From Leptospira sp. GIMC2001 (GTDB lineage: Bacteria; Spirochaetota; Leptospiria; Leptospirales; Leptospiraceae), in contig NZ_CP115468.1 in NCBI RefSeq assembly GCF_028462125.1, positions 620,001 to 684,000 on the forward strand: 64,000 nt of DNA, read 5' to 3'. Position numbers and translations under genes: made by a program. Shown here piece by piece: positions 51,624 to 61,670 of this stretch. The notes under the pieces were generated by a model, which worked only from the letters and a program-made list of their open reading frames with translations, was not told where the DNA came from and searched no databases. Every line of letters begins with the position of its first letter. The stretch's first letter is position 1.

Positions 51624-53848
51624 TCTTTTTTAACAACCTTGAATGCAATGGATTGTTGAATTGTATTATCTGTTATTATCTCAATGAAATAATCTCCTCC
51701 ATCCAATTCAAGGTTGGCTTTACCGAAATGATTAAAAGATATTGGGATTGCATTATTTAATACAACAATTGTATTGGGTGGAAGCTCACCTGAGAAATTA
51801 CTTATTTCTACCGCGATTTTTTGACTCGATTTAGGAATTCGTTTGGAAATATAAAAAACTTGTTCATGGGCTGGAGATTTGATAGTTAATTGGCCTCGAG
51901 ATCCAAGTGTTTTCGTGTTTTGACTGTGTAATGAACAGTTTTCTTTTGGATGAAAACTTCTTCGCATTTTCAATGTTAAGATAGGACAGTAGGCATTTGG
52001 CAAATTTCCTGATTTTCGACAAATACTAATATTTTCTAGTGTTGGATATTGAAAGTCAGGTTTAGGTGATCTCTCAATCAAATACCTCATAACACTTTGG
52101 AATACTCTTCCAGCTCCATAGTTACCGGACACATTGTCCATTGCCTCTCCAGAAAAATTTCCAACCCAAGTACCAACAATGTAACGATCACTGAAACCAA
52201 TCGTCCAGGAATTTTTAAAATCCTTTGAAGTTCCTGTTTTGAGTCCAATCGGATAAGGAAAAGTTAGAAATCCTCGTGAAGAGAAGGCCTTAGTTCTTAA
52301 ACTAGAATCAACCAGAATGGATCGAATCTCCTCTGCCGTTTCTTGTTTCATGATTGGTTTATTATTATATATTGATATAATTTTATTATTTTGTATTCCT
52401 AATTCGATTTTTGGGAGAATTCCAGAGTTTATAAAACTGCTGTAGGTATGAGTGATTTGGAATAGTGATACTCCGCCCGTTCCCAGAGCAAGACCATGTC
52501 CATAGAACTCCGTGCTTTTGCTCATATGGTTAATGCCTGCAGTATTCAAGTAATTTCTGAATTGATTGACGCCTAGTTTGTCAATGGTTTTATATGCGGG
52601 AATGTTTCGTGAATTTGCGAGTGCTTCAGCTAGAGTGAGTTTACCCCAATACAATAGATCTGCATTTTTGGGTATGAATATTTCAGAACGATTCGGTGCG
52701 TGAATTTTAAATTCTGAATCATCCAGAATAGAATTGGGCTTTAATACCTCGCGTTCAATTGCAAGAGCATATAGCAATGGTTTGAGTATGCTTCCAGCAT
52801 CCCGATAAGCAATTGCGCCATTCACTTGTCCTTCAGTATAATCAAAAAAATTCTTAGATCCAATCATGCTTATTAACCGAATAGAGCTTGGATTATTTTT
52901 GTCCTTTTCGAAAACAACAACTGAAGCATTTGTTGCATTGTATCTTCCGAGAACAGAAAGTTCCGAGAGAACAATATTATAAATATTCCGATTAATTTCT
53001 GATGAAAGAGTTGAGATAATATTTCCTTGAAATGTGGGAATATGATCTTTGAGCCAACCAATGAAGTGATAATTTTCTGATCCTATATCATCATCACGTA
53101 ATCTAAAATCATTGGCTTGAAGTAATTTTATTTCTAAGTTGTCGAAGTCAATCTTTTCTCTATATTCTAATATTTCTGCAATTGCTTGGACTCGAAATCG
53201 AAATTCATTTGAGTTTGGGTAATTGTTTCTCAATAGAGCAATCAATCCGAATATTTCTTCGTGTGATAAGAATTTTGGATTTTTTTGGAAATATCTTTTT
53301 GAAGCGATTGCAAAGCCTTCTGAATTATTACGAATAGAAACCGAATTTAAATAAGCTTCTAAAATAAAATCCTTTGAGAATCGAATGGAAAGCAAAGTTG
53401 CATAGATGCTCTCTTTGAATTTTCGAAGAATCTTTGGATCTTTTTTCCAATTGGAATTTAGAATTCTAGAGAGTTGTTGCGGGATAGTTGAGGCTCCGCC
53501 AGTTAATTTACCTGTTCTCAAATACTGATATAGTATGCGTGTAAGAGCAATCGGATCAATTCCCAAATGGTAATGAAATCTTTTGTCTTCAATCTCAACT
53601 ACAGATGATTTCAAATACTCAGGATATTTTTCCAAATTGGTCCATTCTCTGAGCTTACCATCAGTGGAGCCTTCATGATACAAAAGATTTTCTTCTTGAG
53701 AGAAGTAGAGAGTTGAAATATTATTTTTGAGATCGGATGGGTTTATTAGAATATAAGAGATGGTAAAAAGGAAAACGTAAGTAAATACAAAGGCGACAGA
53801 GATCCAGATTAAGGATCTCTGCCACGACTTTAGATTAACGAAATTCAT
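51620..53848 (-). CDS. pbpC: Penicillin-binding protein 1C
   Basis: 742 residues. N-terminal membrane anchor (~11-34), glycosyltransferase 51 domain with catalytic E87 in EIEDKRFHYHLGIDP and GGASTIPQQLSR (~117-128), transpeptidase with Ser353-x-x-Lys356 (GSILKP), SRN (SxN) and KTGTS, and a C-terminal PBP1C-type tail (CPILTLKMRR; SPAHEQVFYI). Both activities look intact. Peptidoglycan polymerisation/cross-linking in the periplasm. ATGA overlap with the upstream alpha-2-macroglobulin gene, the same pairing as pbpC-yfhM in enterobacteria. Confidence 0.95.
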   Translation of the reverse strand: MNFVNLKSWQRSLIWISVAFVFTYVFLFTISYILINPSDLKNNISTLYFSQEENLLYHEGSTDGKLREWTNLEKYPEYLKSSVVEIEDKRFHYHLGIDPIALTRILYQYLRTGKLTGGASTIPQQLSRILNSNWKKDPKILRKFKESIYATLLSIRFSKDFILEAYLNSVSIRNNSEGFAIASKRYFQKNPKFLSHEEIFGLIALLRNNYPNSNEFRFRVQAIAEILEYREKIDFDNLEIKLLQANDFRLRDDDIGSENYHFIGWLKDHIPTFQGNIISTLSSEINRNIYNIVLSELSVLGRYNATNASVVVFEKDKNNPSSIRLISMIGSKNFFDYTEGQVNGAIAYRDAGSILKPLLYALAIEREVLKPNSILDDSEFKIHAPNRSEIFIPKNADLLYWGKLTLAEALANSRNIPAYKTIDKLGVNQFRNYLNTAGINHMSKSTEFYGHGLALGTGGVSLFQITHTYSSFINSGILPKIELGIQNNKIISIYNNKPIMKQETAEEIRSILVDSSLRTKAFSSRGFLTFPYPIGLKTGTSKDFKNSWTIGFSDRYIVGTWVGNFSGEAMDNVSGNYGAGRVFQSVMRYLIERSPKPDFQYPTLENISICRKSGNLPNAYCPILTLKMRRSFHPKENCSLHSQNTKTLGSRGQLTIKSPAHEQVFYISKRIPKSSQKIAVEISNFSGELPPNTIVVLNNAIPISFNHFGKANLELDGGDYFIEIITDNTIQQSIAFKVVKKD

Positions 53849-56800
53849 TCAACCTGAATGCTGGACGTAGACGTATTGCCAAAAGTCAATGAATCGTACA
53901 TTGTGAACGCTCTCGAAGCTGGTACAATGGATTTACCGAATGACAGGGGACGAATCAAATATGTAAAACTATGTGATCCGTCCGTAAGATAGTCTTTCGA
54001 AAATAGAACTTTGTCATCACGATACTCTTTATATGTGGGCGTATTCTCCCACCAGCGTTTATCATCTGAATTGTCTGATTCAAGCGATGAATAATCACCA
54101 CTTTCAGTTTCGAATTTACTATTTACTACTTCAACATTGCTTGGAATAAAATCTTCGATCATAACAAAGTTGCGAACTTCTTTTGATTCAACTGTGATTT
54201 TCACAACGTAGATGGTTCCCCTTTTTAGTTTGGATCCTTCTTTTTTCAAATTGAAATTTCCTTTGTCATCCTTACCATCTATTGAAAAAATTTCTTTTGT
54301 CACAGTCAATCCTTGCGATGCAGATTTAGTTTCTTCTTTTAACGGAGTGTAGTTGAGTGTGGAGTTATAATAGAGACGGCCTTTCGATCCGGTCTGATTG
54401 AAATAAATTTCTTTGGATGGGAAATTCCAATCCTTTGATAGACTGGACAATTTGTACTCAATTGATTTGATTGAATTGTCGCCGCTTCCAATGGAATCGC
54501 TAATGATTTTTGTATCACCCACTTTGATTTGGAATTCTGTATCACTATCGGTTGCTTCAAACAAATCCCTATATTCACGAAGAGCAAAAGCTAATGTTCC
54601 AGAGCTCTGAGTGTCCATCCAAAGGTTACCCGATTTTGCAGACAAAACAAATTGAATGATCTTAGGTAGATTAGGATTGTTTGGTTCATAGCGAACTAAA
54701 ACACTTAATAAATTTGCAATCGCTGAACCTTTGCTATAATAAGACATCCAATATTCTTTTTTATGATCTTTAGCAAGATCAACTGCATTGTCACTAATCT
54801 TGAACTGATCTAAATAGATTTTATACAATTTCTTGATCTGTGGATCATCATTGAGATTGTTGATTCTTCTTGCATCGTAATATGCAGAAAGAAAGATTCC
54901 TTGAGATTTTGGATTCAATTTTGCAAAATTGTCAATAATTGATTTCTCAAGTCCTTGAGTATCGAGTCCATCCCGAGATAGAACTGAATAAAGTAGACTC
55001 AATGTTTGGAAAGAATCTTTCTCGGACTCTTTTGGATTCTTGATGGAAGCCTTTAAGTAATTCATACCTTTATTATAAGCAGTAGTATTTATTCTGAAGC
55101 CATATTTTCTTCCTAACTGCATCGTATGAATCACATATGCAGTTAGATAAGGATAACCGTAGCTATAGGCACTTTCTTCTTTCCATAATCGAAAGCTTCC
55201 ATCCGAATTCTGAAATGAAGCCATCTCATCCAAAAAGAGTTTTTCAATATTATTGAAATCATAAGACTGATCCGATGGTGGAGAATAATTAAATTGCTTT
55301 AATAAATTTCCAGCACTGATTGAAAGCAGATAAGCGGACGTCCTTTGTTCCATGCAAAAATATGGATTAGAACCATAGAAATCAAATGCGTTCTTAAGCC
55401 CTGTTAGCACAGTCCCAGAAAAATTCAGATTGAGACTTGCTTGCTTGAGTAAAACGTTCTTTTCGTTCGGATAACTAAGTTCATATTTATTCGATTCGTC
55501 TGTGTATCCACTGATTCGATTTGTAAGCACCGGTTCTGGTTTACGAATTGGTATTTTGATCTCAAAAGAATCTGTGATATCATTTTTGGATATTCCGGAT
55601 TTCGTGAATGATCCATAATCAGTGGGCTCTGCCTTTACAATGAATTTGACTTCCGTTTCTTTTCCATCTAACTTTTTAACAATTGCTTCGTAGTTCTCTG
55701 GATTAATCACTAAATTTGTCGTGTATTCTTTGGTTTCTAGTTCCTTTAAATCAATGGTTGCCGATGCATTGGTCAATGTCACATCTGGCGATTCAATAGA
55801 AATCTTAAATTTAGATTTGATCTTTGTATTGTTAGTTATTGTCGCTCCAACTTGAATTGAGTCATCTATTCTGACAAATCTAGGAGCATTCTTTTTTAAA
55901 ATTAAAGATTTTTTGACAATAAATTCGGTGTTGGATACGGCATAATTACCATCCTTTGAAGCAGATGCCATTACTCTAAATGTAGTTAGGTTATCGGGAA
56001 GATTGAAACTTATTTCTGCTTCTCCATCAGAATCAGCTACAATATTTGGGTTCCAATAAGCAGTGGGACGAAAATCTTTTCTCATTCCATCTTCAGAGTC
56101 TAATCCAAATCCTCCATCGGATTGATCATCGCCGTAATCACCACCGGGGCTGTCACCTTTTCCTTCATATATTGATTGTTTTACGATCCAATCTCGAAAG
56201 TCAAAAGATGCAACAATGTTGTTCCATAATTTATAGAATTGAGAAACGGGACTTGAATAATAATAATTTACTAGGTCTAAGATCCCTCTATCCGATACTG
56301 CGAGCAAAATCTCAGCTTTTGGAAGCGTTTTGATTTTGACAGTTACTTTTGAACGCGGAGAGTATTCTGCTTTATCTAGTTGCACTTCAAGTGGAGCATT
56401 TTTGGAATCAAGATTCACTTTTAAATGAACGGCGCCCATTTTTACTTTTGGAATACCGAAATCATAGCCCTTAAATTCTCTCCGATCTTCATCGGATAAA
56501 TCTTTGGGAGCTTCCATTCTGCCACTTAAGAGAACAACATTGAATTCTACATTAGGAAGATATTCTGCTTTGATGGGAATTTCAATAGGCTCACTGTTTC
56601 CTTTTATGTTTATAGATTTGCTCCAATACAATTGGTCTCTCTCAATTGAAAGAATTGCCCTTGCTTCTGGATAGGGTGACTTGATTATGATTTTTGCTGT
56701 ATCGCCAATATTGTACTTTGGTTTATCGGTTGTTAGCTGGATTGCATCATCGGATCGAAAATCCCAAGAATAGAAATTGTCTTTCTTATATACATAGAAA

Positions 56801-59001
56801 TCCATCCTAGAGTATCCACCATTCTTATCGACTACGAGTAAGGTATGGCTTCCAGGATATTTAGAAACATATTCAAAATCTATTGCCTTACCACTAAGTT
56901 TTAGCTTTTTTGTCTCAATGGTTTTTTTCTCAAGAGAATTGCTTCTAAATATTGAACTTGCAAAACCTTTTGATTCCACAGATGACCAATCATTGTGCAC
57001 TATGTAAGCAGTAACATCATGATTATCTTTTGGCTTACCGGATTTATCTACTGTAAGCAGACTAAATTTGATAGGTTTGTTAATTGAATCATATCTATCG
57101 TTACAGCTTATTCCAATAAATGCATCTGATGGATAATAATTTATTGATTGAGTTTTCGTAATTGATTTGTCATCCACATCATAAACTGTTGCTTCTACTA
57201 AAACTCGATAAGGATCAGCAATAGTTATTTTTTCATTTTCGGTATTGAAAATACTTTCATTTCTATCAATGGAAGTTTTGATTTTTGCAATCCCATCACT
57301 TTCTAGTTTTCCTTCTGAACCTGAAATGTAGCCACTTGTTTCTTCGTAGTAGCTATCCTCATATTCATAATCATAGTAGTCATTTTGGTAACCAAACACA
57401 TGATTTGGATAGTTTTGGAAACTCACTGAATGGGATTTTTTTAGAATAGAATATTTGTATTTAGAACTGCCCATAGGAGTTCCAAATAAATAATTCGCTT
57501 GTATCGCAAAGTTTAAATCTGTATCTTTTGTTATTTCGGATTGCTCAGTATTGATTTTTACGGCAAAGGAGACAGGTCGAAATTCTTCTACCTGGAAGCT
57601 ATCAGAGCTAATTGTACTCGATGATCCGCTTTTAATATACACCGTATAATGACCTAAAGGTGCATCTTTTGGGATAGAAAAATCTGTCCATATACCGCCT
57701 TGATTGGAAGTTGTCAGAGTTTTTGAGAGTACATTTTGTCCTTTCGTATTGGTAATCTGAATGGTTATTGCATTACCAGAGTAGGGAACAAAAGAATTCT
57801 TTTTTCTCTGACCAATTATAGCTTTGATCTCAACTGTTTCGCCAGGTCTGTAAAGTTTACGGTCGAAATAAACTTTTGCTGAGAGAGGTGAAGTGTTGGA
57901 ATAATAAAAATGTCCGTATAGCTTGCTTTCATCAAAATATAAAAATGCTTTATCGCTTGAAGTTTCCGCAATGATGATTGATCGGTCATTGACTTTCGCA
58001 ATAGACTTAGGAATGCTGCAATATCCGTCGCTATCTGTTTGGCAACTTCCAATCTGTGATGCTGAAGAATAAAAGCTTACTTTTCCATCTTTTATTGGTT
58101 TGGCGGCAGATAGAGTATTGAGCCACACATAAATGAATTCATTGTCTTCTTTTGTCGTAATTCCTATATTAGTCGATTGAATAATCGTATTCTCAGTTTT
58201 TGATTTAGTATTGATTTCTCCCCATTCAACAACATCTTGAGTAACTTTTAGAGCAGTCCAAAAATACTTCTTCTTGCCTTGAATTGTTTCTAATTCAAAT
58301 CCATGCTCTGAATCGAAATTTGTTTTATCACTCACTGTCCATTGGAGATTGGTCCAGTTCATTCCAGAATTTATATTCTTATAATTTCTACCATTGGATG
58401 AGATCGATCCTATCAGATCATTGATTGACACATCAGCATATTTGATATTCAAATCTTTTAAATTTCTAACTTGAATCGGATAGATTTTCTGACCTTCAGC
58501 TTCAATAATATTATTGCGAGTTAGGGAAAAGTAAGGTCTATATTCTTTTGCAGGTAGATCAAAAGTTTTCGATTCTGATAATTTGCAGTCCGTAGCACTA
58601 AAGAATGGATCAATCGTAATTTTGTAGGCAACTCCTGGTTTTAAGTCCCAACCTTCAATTGCCATGGAATCCATTTCGTAACGATCCAATACTGTATCTG
58701 GATAATTTAGGCTTTTGTATTTTGCCTCAGGTTCAAAATGAACGGCAGGAACAAATTCCGCCTCTTCGACTTTTTCGGAGAATCGAAATTTTGCATAATA
58801 CTGATCTTCGAAATAATAGTATTTTTCAATATCGAAACTAACATCGACTTTACAATCTTTTGGAAATAGATTTCTTGCAAGTTTTCTATATATGTCTTTG
58901 CCAGTATCGATCACCCCACAGGAGAGTAAAAGAAAACTTAAGAGAAGAGTTGCAAATCTCTTGAATGACAAGCTATATGAATTGAATTGAAAAGAATTCA
59001 T
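53845..59001 (-). CDS. yfhM: Bacterial alpha-2-macroglobulin lipoprotein
   Basis: 1718 residues. Lipobox LLLSCG (Cys28), many MG beta domains, bait-like region (~890-960 with Gly/Asp-rich KGDSPGGDYGDDQSDGG), the A2M family segment around GDYGDD...FRPTAYWNPNIVADSDGEAEISFNLPDNLTTFRVMASA, thioester domain with C1216-M-E-Q (CxEQ), and a C-terminal receptor-like domain. Traps attacking proteases by covalent thioester capture in the periplasm, protecting the wall machinery; paired with PBP1C, which may repair breaches. Upstream 260 bp hold its promoter and that of dinB. Confidence 0.95.
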   Translation of the reverse strand: MNSFQFNSYSLSFKRFATLLLSFLLLSCGVIDTGKDIYRKLARNLFPKDCKVDVSFDIEKYYYFEDQYYAKFRFSEKVEEAEFVPAVHFEPEAKYKSLNYPDTVLDRYEMDSMAIEGWDLKPGVAYKITIDPFFSATDCKLSESKTFDLPAKEYRPYFSLTRNNIIEAEGQKIYPIQVRNLKDLNIKYADVSINDLIGSISSNGRNYKNINSGMNWTNLQWTVSDKTNFDSEHGFELETIQGKKKYFWTALKVTQDVVEWGEINTKSKTENTIIQSTNIGITTKEDNEFIYVWLNTLSAAKPIKDGKVSFYSSASQIGSCQTDSDGYCSIPKSIAKVNDRSIIIAETSSDKAFLYFDESKLYGHFYYSNTSPLSAKVYFDRKLYRPGETVEIKAIIGQRKKNSFVPYSGNAITIQITNTKGQNVLSKTLTTSNQGGIWTDFSIPKDAPLGHYTVYIKSGSSSTISSDSFQVEEFRPVSFAVKINTEQSEITKDTDLNFAIQANYLFGTPMGSSKYKYSILKKSHSVSFQNYPNHVFGYQNDYYDYEYEDSYYEETSGYISGSEGKLESDGIAKIKTSIDRNESIFNTENEKITIADPYRVLVEATVYDVDDKSITKTQSINYYPSDAFIGISCNDRYDSINKPIKFSLLTVDKSGKPKDNHDVTAYIVHNDWSSVESKGFASSIFRSNSLEKKTIETKKLKLSGKAIDFEYVSKYPGSHTLLVVDKNGGYSRMDFYVYKKDNFYSWDFRSDDAIQLTTDKPKYNIGDTAKIIIKSPYPEARAILSIERDQLYWSKSINIKGNSEPIEIPIKAEYLPNVEFNVVLLSGRMEAPKDLSDEDRREFKGYDFGIPKVKMGAVHLKVNLDSKNAPLEVQLDKAEYSPRSKVTVKIKTLPKAEILLAVSDRGILDLVNYYYSSPVSQFYKLWNNIVASFDFRDWIVKQSIYEGKGDSPGGDYGDDQSDGGFGLDSEDGMRKDFRPTAYWNPNIVADSDGEAEISFNLPDNLTTFRVMASASKDGNYAVSNTEFIVKKSLILKKNAPRFVRIDDSIQVGATITNNTKIKSKFKISIESPDVTLTNASATIDLKELETKEYTTNLVINPENYEAIVKKLDGKETEVKFIVKAEPTDYGSFTKSGISKNDITDSFEIKIPIRKPEPVLTNRISGYTDESNKYELSYPNEKNVLLKQASLNLNFSGTVLTGLKNAFDFYGSNPYFCMEQRTSAYLLSISAGNLLKQFNYSPPSDQSYDFNNIEKLFLDEMASFQNSDGSFRLWKEESAYSYGYPYLTAYVIHTMQLGRKYGFRINTTAYNKGMNYLKASIKNPKESEKDSFQTLSLLYSVLSRDGLDTQGLEKSIIDNFAKLNPKSQGIFLSAYYDARRINNLNDDPQIKKLYKIYLDQFKISDNAVDLAKDHKKEYWMSYYSKGSAIANLLSVLVRYEPNNPNLPKIIQFVLSAKSGNLWMDTQSSGTLAFALREYRDLFEATDSDTEFQIKVGDTKIISDSIGSGDNSIKSIEYKLSSLSKDWNFPSKEIYFNQTGSKGRLYYNSTLNYTPLKEETKSASQGLTVTKEIFSIDGKDDKGNFNLKKEGSKLKRGTIYVVKITVESKEVRNFVMIEDFIPSNVEVVNSKFETESGDYSSLESDNSDDKRWWENTPTYKEYRDDKVLFSKDYLTDGSHSFTYLIRPLSFGKSIVPASRAFTMYDSLTFGNTSTSSIQVE

Positions 59002-59111
59002 GGGTTTCCTACCTGATCGAAGTTTAAAATCGATATAAAATTTCTAGAATCCTAACCAATATAATTTTGCCAATCAGAACAAGCAATCCGAATTGAAAAT
59101 AAATCATTGGA

Positions 59112-59258
59112 ATGAGTTCAGGATTAGATGATTTTGATATTTATGATGATTCCGCAATTGTGAATTCTCTGTTCAAAATGTTCGAAACAATGGAACTAAC
59201 TTCGGCAGTATTTATTATTGAAAATTTCTTGATAAATACTAATCATTTATTATGGTAA
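59112..59258 (+). CDS. Candidate small protein upstream of dinB
   Basis: 48 codons (starting MSSGLDDFDIYDDSAIV), acidic N-terminus and a hydrophobic C-terminal half (FIIENFLINTNHLLW). TTGGA abuts the ATG. Ends 9 nt before the dinB ATG, so it could be a coupled leader peptide or a small protein; equally it could be a chance ORF. No homology recognised. Confidence 0.3.
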   Translation: MSSGLDDFDIYDDSAIVNSLFKMFETMELTSAVFIIENFLINTNHLLW

Positions 59259-59267
59259 CACTTGACT

Positions 59268-60338
59268 ATGTATAAAATCATTCATGTGGATATGGACGCT
59301 TTCTACGCTTCGGTTGAAGTGCGAGAAAATCCAGCTTTACGTGGCAAACCTGTGGTTGTAGGCGGCTCACCGAATTCAAGAGGTGTTGTATGTGCTGCAT
59401 CCTATGAAGCAAGAAAATTTGGTGTCCGTTCGGCAATTCCATGTTCCATGGCTAAGCGCTTATGCCCAGAAGCTATTTTTGTTTACCCCAATTTCCCTTT
59501 GTATGTATCGATTAGCAAAGAGATTCAAAGTATTTTTTATGATTATACAGACATCGTTGAGCCATTATCTTTAGATGAAGCCTACCTTGATGTTACAGAA
59601 AACAAAATTGGGAATCCATCCGCCACAAGAATTGCTGAGGAAATAAAAATTAGAATAAAAGAAAAAACAAATCTTACTGCATCATGCGGTGTTGCATACA
59701 ATAAGTTTCTCGCAAAGATTGCAAGCGATTGGAAAAAGCCTGACGGAATCTTTGTAATACGACCTGGTGAAGGGAGCAGTTTTCTCGCGGAACTTCCGAT
59801 TGGTAAGTTTCATGGTGTTGGTAAGGTTACTGAAGAAAAAATGAAGAGAATGGGAATTCACAAAGGTAATGATTTATTACCTTTCTCCCGAGAGGAAATG
59901 ATTCATAGATTTGGAAAAGTTGGAAATTTCTATTACGATATAGTTCGCGGGAATGATTATAGAGTTGTATCTGCTTCTCGTGAAAGAAAGTCTCTTGGAA
60001 TTGAGGATACCTTTTCTAAAGATAGCAATGACAGTGAATTTCTGATTTTAGAGTTAGAGAAGCTTGCTGATGGATTGTGCAAACGAATGGAGTCCAAAGA
60101 TATCCGTGGTCGCAGTATTACTGTTAAGATAAAGTATTCTGATTTTACGGTTAAGTCTATGACGAGGAGCTACTCGTATTGGTTAGATAATCAAGAAGAG
60201 ATATGCAATATCTCTAAAGAATTGTTTTTTCAGCTATGGGATGGTAAAGGATCTCTAAGATTGCTTGGGCTGTCACTTACGAATTTAGAGCGAGACCAAG
60301 TGGATGAAGAAGAACCTAGTCTTTTTTCCTTTAACTAA
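59268..60338 (+). CDS. dinB: DNA polymerase IV (Y-family)
   Basis: 356 residues, standard length. HVDMDAFYASVE (metal Asp), GVVCAASYEARKFGVRSAIPC, PLSLDEAYLDVT (second metal Asp-Glu), helix-hairpin-helix region (GVGKVTEEKMKRMG), and the little-finger domain. Translesion synthesis, SOS-linked in many bacteria; no clear LexA box was seen upstream. TTG 59262 is in frame, but ATG 59268 is the likely start. The C-terminus ends in EEPSLFSFN; a beta-clamp motif (Q-L-x-L-F) is approximated by PSLF. Confidence 0.95.
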   Translation: MYKIIHVDMDAFYASVEVRENPALRGKPVVVGGSPNSRGVVCAASYEARKFGVRSAIPCSMAKRLCPEAIFVYPNFPLYVSISKEIQSIFYDYTDIVEPLSLDEAYLDVTENKIGNPSATRIAEEIKIRIKEKTNLTASCGVAYNKFLAKIASDWKKPDGIFVIRPGEGSSFLAELPIGKFHGVGKVTEEKMKRMGIHKGNDLLPFSREEMIHRFGKVGNFYYDIVRGNDYRVVSASRERKSLGIEDTFSKDSNDSEFLILELEKLADGLCKRMESKDIRGRSITVKIKYSDFTVKSMTRSYSYWLDNQEEICNISKELFFQLWDGKGSLRLLGLSLTNLERDQVDEEEPSLFSFN

Positions 60339-60384
60339 TGAATTCTACAATCTAGTTAATAATTTATTAGTTAAATTATTTTTT
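60330..60384 (+). terminator. Possible terminator after dinB
   Basis: TTTAACTAAT (60330-60339, overlapping the stop codon) pairs with ATTAGTTAAA (60366-60375) across a 26-nt AT-rich loop, then TTATTTTTTG. AT-only stem, so weak. Confidence 0.35.
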
Positions 60385-60434
60385 GACTTTTTATAATAAA
60401 CAAAGAAAGAAAAGATTGCCTAAGTGGATGAATT

Positions 60435-61466
60435 GTGTTGAAAGAAAAGTTCTACATATGGATTGGTATATACTGTTTTTTTCTATTCAATAATTCTACA
60501 TTTTCGCAGTATAAAGCCGTTGAGAATTCAGAATCAAGATCTGGAATTCTCAATCAGCGGAGCAATGCAGATCACTATATAACTCTTTATCCTGGAATTC
60601 AATATCGTTCGTCTAACTTAATCGTTACGTCGCCTGGCGGACAAGAGATCCGCCATCCAGATGGAGAGTCCAATGAAACGAAATTTTTCCTGGATATAAA
60701 AACTAGAGATTTTCAATGGGGTCCCGTTTGGGGTGGTTACGTTCTGTATCAGAATCACAGCTTTGCTATGACACAACAGACTATTGATGAGCCTTTTGGT
60801 GGTGCATTCACAAGACAAAGCTACAATGGTTTTCCCTCTGCAAAAAGTATCGGTACTAAGGTGGAAGGTGAGGTGTCTTCTCTGCTTGCTGTTTTCTATC
60901 TCGGGGAAAAGGGTGCAGATAATTTTCGATTTGGAATCGGAATTGGTCCAAGCAATGTTAATATTCGAACCAATTCCGATTTTTACGATGGTTGGGGAAC
61001 CCAGAGCCCAATTTTTGGATTCAGAAATTCACAAGGTATAGAGAACCAACTAACAGATATTGGACGAATTGCAGCATTTCGAAATGGAAAACTTGAATCT
61101 GATCCATTATCATTGTATTTGCTATCGAATCTTTCAGCTCAAGGCAATTTGGATCTGCTTGGATTATATCAGTTGTCACAAGATAAATTTGATATTGCTT
61201 CTCTAAATCCGTATACGGTTTTTTTGATACAAGAATATGCCCAAGGAAGTTTGACGCCTTTTCAAATTTTAACATTAGCTAATCTAGGAAAGTCAACGAA
61301 AAACATTGAAGATCGATATGTAGGAACATTTTATTTCTTCTTTGAGTATCCAATATTCGATTTGACATTTCGATTCGGATACGGCGGTCCAATCTATGAT
61401 AGAAATGATTATCAAGTTACATTTCGTAATGTAGATCTCTCAATATTTTTTCCTATAGATATTTAA
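60435..61466 (+). CDS. Secreted outer-membrane-type hypothetical protein
   Basis: 343 residues, GTG start. Signal peptide ending STFSQ (~25), then a beta-rich protein with alternating hydrophobic/Gly/aromatic pattern (FQWGPVWGGYVLYQNHSF; FRFGIGIGPSNVNIR; FYFFFEYPIFDLTFRFGYGGPIY) and a final DLSIFFPIDI, typical of an outer-membrane beta-barrel. A middle helical insert (~200-280) is rich in Leu/Ser/Asn. No named family. Confidence 0.7.
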   Translation: MLKEKFYIWIGIYCFFLFNNSTFSQYKAVENSESRSGILNQRSNADHYITLYPGIQYRSSNLIVTSPGGQEIRHPDGESNETKFFLDIKTRDFQWGPVWGGYVLYQNHSFAMTQQTIDEPFGGAFTRQSYNGFPSAKSIGTKVEGEVSSLLAVFYLGEKGADNFRFGIGIGPSNVNIRTNSDFYDGWGTQSPIFGFRNSQGIENQLTDIGRIAAFRNGKLESDPLSLYLLSNLSAQGNLDLLGLYQLSQDKFDIASLNPYTVFLIQEYAQGSLTPFQILTLANLGKSTKNIEDRYVGTFYFFFEYPIFDLTFRFGYGGPIYDRNDYQVTFRNVDLSIFFPIDI

Positions 61467-61670
61467 TTTTCCAAGTATTCTTTTCGTTTAAAGAACTTTT
61501 GCTCTTATTGTTCTAAACTTATTGGTCTGGATTAATTTTTCAATTTATCTATCTTTCTTTTGAAGTTTTTCTATAATTATACATTCTAAGTTTATTTGGT
61601 ATTTGTGATCAATAAAGTGTTAACAAATTTTATATGCAGGTTTGTATTGGTATTAGGTCAGGACTAAATT

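Noticed and set aside
59002..59261. LexA/SOS box upstream of dinB
   Set aside because: I could not find a clear inverted motif of the kind reported for Leptospira LexA; only AT-rich sequence and a small ORF.
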